This document shows positions 61,010 through 64,000 of a stretch of 64,000 nucleotides of DNA, piece after piece (within the stretch, counting starts at the first letter, position 1; each line of letters starts with the position of its first letter). The notes under the pieces are model-generated. The model was not told the origin of the DNA and ran no database searches. It saw nothing but the letters and a program-made list of their open reading frames with translations. The stretch covers positions 1 through 64,000 of the forward strand of contig JAAFHT010000003.1 of NCBI GenBank assembly GCA_013297625.1, written 5' to 3'. The stretch comes from Actinomycetota bacterium. Lineage in GTDB: Bacteria; Actinomycetota; Actinomycetes; Actinomycetales; Microbacteriaceae. Both the position numbers and the translations under genes were made by a program.

Positions 61010-61981
61010 ATGACCGACAGCCCCCAGACCGTGACTGATGACGCCGTGACTGAATCGACCGAGCCGATCGACGAGCAACCTCAGAGCGACATTCCCGAAG
61101 AGACGAAACCGCTCGACGTCGATTCGGCGACCGCGACGCGTGAGCTCACCATGCCGAACCCGGTTGTGGGCGACGACCTTGAGCGCATTCTCGCGCCCGC
61201 GGCGGAGCTGGCCGAACTTGAGGCCCGCCAGATTTCGGCGTGGTTTGGAGAGCGCAAGGTGCTCGACCGCGTCGATCTCACGATGGAGGCGGGCAAGATC
61301 ACGGCACTCATTGGGCCTTCGGGTTGTGGCAAATCGACGTTCTTGCGCATCCTGAACCGCATGCACGAAATGGTGCCGTCGGCATCGCTTGCCGGTGAGG
61401 TGTTGCTCGACGGTGAAGACATCTACGGCGCCACTCGTCGGCTCACGCAGGCTCGCCGCGATATCGGCATGGTGTTCCAGAAGCCCAATCCTTTTCCGGC
61501 CATGTCGATCTACGACAACGTCATTGCCGGCCTCAAGCTCACGGGCATCAAGGCCAGCAGAGACGTCAAAGACGCCCTCGTTGAGTCGAGCTTGATCAAG
61601 GCGGGGCTCTGGAAAGAGGTGCGCGACCGACTGCGGCAGCCCGGTGGCGGCTTGTCGGGTGGCCAACAGCAGCGTCTCTGCATCGCTCGCTCGCTCGCTG
61701 TTCGGCCACGCGTGCTGCTCATGGACGAGCCGTGTTCGGCCCTCGACCCCACATCGACTCGCGTCATTGAAGAGACGATGCTCGAGCTGGCGAAAGAGGT
61801 CACGATCGTCATCGTGACCCACAACATGCAGCAAGCTCAGCGGGTTTCCGACAACTGCGCATTCTTCTTGGCTGCGCAAGGCACCCCCGGATTGATCGTC
61901 GAACAGGGCGACACGGGAGTCATGTTCGATAGCCCCACCGACTCACGCACCTTCGACTACGTCAACGGTCGATTCGGGTAG
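61010..61981 (+). CDS. pstB: Phosphate ABC transporter ATPase PstB with acidic N-terminal extension
   Basis: [73 protein letters not shown]. Confidence 0.95.
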   Translation: MTDSPQTVTDDAVTESTEPIDEQPQSDIPEETKPLDVDSATATRELTMPNPVVGDDLERILAPAAELAELEARQISAWFGERKVLDRVDLTMEAGKITALIGPSGCGKSTFLRILNRMHEMVPSASLAGEVLLDGEDIYGATRRLTQARRDIGMVFQKPNPFPAMSIYDNVIAGLKLTGIKASRDVKDALVESSLIKAGLWKEVRDRLRQPGGGLSGGQQQRLCIARSLAVRPRVLLMDEPCSALDPTSTRVIEETMLELAKEVTIVIVTHNMQQAQRVSDNCAFFLAAQGTPGLIVEQGDTGVMFDSPTDSRTFDYVNGRFG

Positions 61982-61984
61982 GTC

Positions 61985-62650
61985 GTGAACGCGACCGACG
62001 ATCCGTTCCGCGCGGTTCACCGCGCGCATCGTCGGGTTGTCTGGGCGCGCACTTTCGGTGCGGCCGCGATCGTTGCCATCGGTGTGAGCCTGGTTTCGCT
62101 GGCGGATGCTGCGCCGGTGTCGAGCGATACTGTGGCCGCGGCATCCACCCCCGGGGTCTTGGTCGCGCCAGGGCCGCATGCATCGTCAGCGCCCGCGCCA
62201 GCTGCGGTCGATGAGGTGCCCGCTTTCGCGCCGTTGCCCGAGGCTCCGGCGGCCGCGATAGCGGAACCCGCTGCACCGCTCGAGCCTGCCGCGGCTCTTC
62301 TCGACGGCGGCCCATGGCAGATCACGATTGACACCGTCGGGTACCAAGCCGAGATCGACGCGTGCTTGTGGGTGCGCATGAACCTTGGCGGCCCGGCGCC
62401 GATCGTCGGAGCCCACAACTACTGTGGCGGCGGAATCGTGCTCGACATGATGATCGGTGAGACCGTCACGCTCGCGGGCACCGAACTGGATGGTACGTAC
62501 GTCGTGACGGAGGCCCGCGACGCGCGAGTCGGAGAATCCGCCCGCGGGGCAACCGCAGGCATGGCGGCCGACGTGATTCTGCAGACCTGTTATTGGGATA
62601 GTGACGGCCGACTACGGCTCGTGGGGCTCACCCCGGCCGCGGCGAACTAG
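61985..62650 (+). CDS. Secreted sortase-like protein
   Basis: N-terminal TM, Ala/Pro linker, then WQITIDTVGYQAEIDACLWV...PIVGAHNYCGGGIVLDMMIGETVTL...DVILQTCYWDSDGRLRLVGLTP; His, TxC-like Cys and Arg in sortase order. Confidence 0.6.
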   Translation: MNATDDPFRAVHRAHRRVVWARTFGAAAIVAIGVSLVSLADAAPVSSDTVAAASTPGVLVAPGPHASSAPAPAAVDEVPAFAPLPEAPAAAIAEPAAPLEPAAALLDGGPWQITIDTVGYQAEIDACLWVRMNLGGPAPIVGAHNYCGGGIVLDMMIGETVTLAGTELDGTYVVTEARDARVGESARGATAGMAADVILQTCYWDSDGRLRLVGLTPAAAN

Positions 62651-63492
62651 GGGTTGCAGTAGTCGCACCACATCGGGTCGGCCCCGGCGCTCGCGTCGCG
62701 CAGTCGTGTGGCGCGGTGACCACAGCTCGGGCAACCGTCGACGTCGGCGAGAGTCATGTCGGTCGCGAGGCCACAGTCGCGGCAGGGCATCCCGGGCAGT
62801 CGCTCGACGACCCAGAATCCGGGGCCCTCGCACTCGGGGCACGTCGAGGCGAGCTTCGCCGCGAGGTCGGCGGCGGCCTCGGCGATGCGCGCCATGCGGC
62901 GAGGGTTGCGGTGGGCCCGCAAGTCGAGCTCGACGAACACCGAACCCGTGGCCGATTCGGCCTGGGCGGCGGCGAAGGCCTCGCTGAGGGCATCCGTCGT
63001 CGTGATGTCCTTTCGCACGCGGGGGTCGTCGGGGTTGTCTGGCCGCACGACGAAGCCATGATCGACAAAGCTCTCACGCTCGGCGAAGGCCGATGCTTCG
63101 GCAAACGACGAGGTCAGCAGGTGCGCGTAGGGGGCGGGGCCGTCGGCGACACCGACAACCTCAATGCCGCGCGCGCGGTCGACGAGCACGATGAGCTCGA
63201 CGTTACGGTCGACGAACCCGAGCATCGGGTGCCGGTCGACCGAGCCCTCGCTGCCGAGGCCGACGTCGGCACCGCTTAGCTCGATAGCCAGCTCTGCTTT
63301 GCGCCTGGCCGCCTCAAGCTGGCTGCCGGCGCGCGGCACCTCGCGCGTGAAGGTGCCGAGGGTGTCGGTGTCGAAGCCGAGGGCGCGCTCGACGGTGCAG
63401 CCGAGCGCGCCCTCGAGCGCAGGCGCAATGACCCGCTCTTTGCCGTGTTGCGTGAGCAGTGCGAAGCGCCGACCCCGATACTCGTCACTCAC
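62647..63492 (-). CDS. DUF6671-like protein with C-terminal zinc-ribbon Cys pairs
   Basis: MSDEYRGRRFALLTQHGKERVIAPALEGALGCTVER; CPECEGPGFWVVERLPGMPCRDCG...CPSCGH...WCDYC. Confidence 0.7.
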   Translation of the reverse strand: MSDEYRGRRFALLTQHGKERVIAPALEGALGCTVERALGFDTDTLGTFTREVPRAGSQLEAARRKAELAIELSGADVGLGSEGSVDRHPMLGFVDRNVELIVLVDRARGIEVVGVADGPAPYAHLLTSSFAEASAFAERESFVDHGFVVRPDNPDDPRVRKDITTTDALSEAFAAAQAESATGSVFVELDLRAHRNPRRMARIAEAAADLAAKLASTCPECEGPGFWVVERLPGMPCRDCGLATDMTLADVDGCPSCGHRATRLRDASAGADPMWCDYCNP

Positions 63493-63517
63493 CGGTCACC
63501 GCCAACCAATTGCCGGG

Positions 63518-64000
63518 CTAGCCCAGAACGAGTTCGCGAATCGCCGCTTCGAACACCTCGTGGTGAGCATCAACGTCGGCGCGCGTCGTCATGGGCGCCA
63601 TGAGCGCCATGTTGTGGAACGGCGTGAGCATGATGCCGCGGTTGACGAGGAAGAGGTGCAAGAAGTCTTCGAGCTCGCCGTCGGCCGCCTCAGCCGCGAG
63701 GGTGCCGTTGATCGGGTAGGGCCGCGCGAAGCGGTACTCGGCGCGTGCCCCGAGCTGGTTGATCGCCCACGGCAGGTCGTAGCGATCGAAGAGCTCATTG
63801 ACGCCGTCGGTGAAGTACGTCGCGGTGTCGATCATGTGCGCGAAGGCCTCATCGGTGAGCACGTGCTCGAGCGTCGCGCGCATGGCCGCGACCGAGAGCG
63901 GGTTGCCCGCGAGGGTGCCGCCGACGCCGCCCATGTCGACGAGGTCGAGGTCGGTGCGGGCGAGCGCGCGCTCGGCGAACTCGGCCGACAGCCCGTAGGC
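63518..64000 (-). CDS. Class III PLP aminotransferase (C-terminal part; runs off window)
   Basis: Reverse frame open to window edge: AYGLSAEFAERALARTDLDLVDMGGVGGTLAGNPLSVAAMRATLEHVL... Confidence 0.8.
   Translation of the reverse strand, partial: AYGLSAEFAERALARTDLDLVDMGGVGGTLAGNPLSVAAMRATLEHVLTDEAFAHMIDTATYFTDGVNELFDRYDLPWAINQLGARAEYRFARPYPINGTLAAEAADGELEDFLHLFLVNRGIMLTPFHNMALMAPMTTRADVDAHHEVFEAAIRELVLG

Overview
High-GC actinobacterial chromosome segment, Microbacteriaceae-like by gene content and codon usage (taxon is inference). About 60 protein genes and one tRNA-Gln(TTG) can be supported. Housekeeping blocks: class I ribonucleotide reductase (nrdA/nrdB), hrpA, a methylcitrate (prp) cluster, metY, pmt, rsmI, metG, tatD, rsmA, ispE, lspA, an ABC-F ATPase, sdaA, glmU, prs. 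Most notable: (1) the CxxC redox tail expected at the C-terminus of NrdA is encoded in a separate 35-codon ORF just after the nrdA stop, in the -1 frame next to a G5 run, and the nrdA promoter region carries a DnaA-box-like cluster plus two NrdR boxes 32 bp apart; (2) a family of three cysteine-containing lipoproteins at 7.4-12.9 kb, one frameshifted at a C7 tract and one with three in-frame stops but no frameshift, next to a duplicated remnant of the hrpA 3' end; (3) a ~14 kb pst locus (48.1-62.7 kb) where pstC-pstA-pstS is separated from pstB by seven collinear genes? - precisely six: an 894-aa anchored binding-like protein, a third PstS-like protein, an Ig/WxL-like protein, a DUF916 (WxL-interacting) protein, a TM-anchored secreted protein and a sortase-fold protein that lacks the catalytic His and Cys; a second sortase-like ORF with intact His/Cys follows pstB. 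This third locus is my best candidate for an undescribed system. All family calls are from reading motifs; no database search was run.
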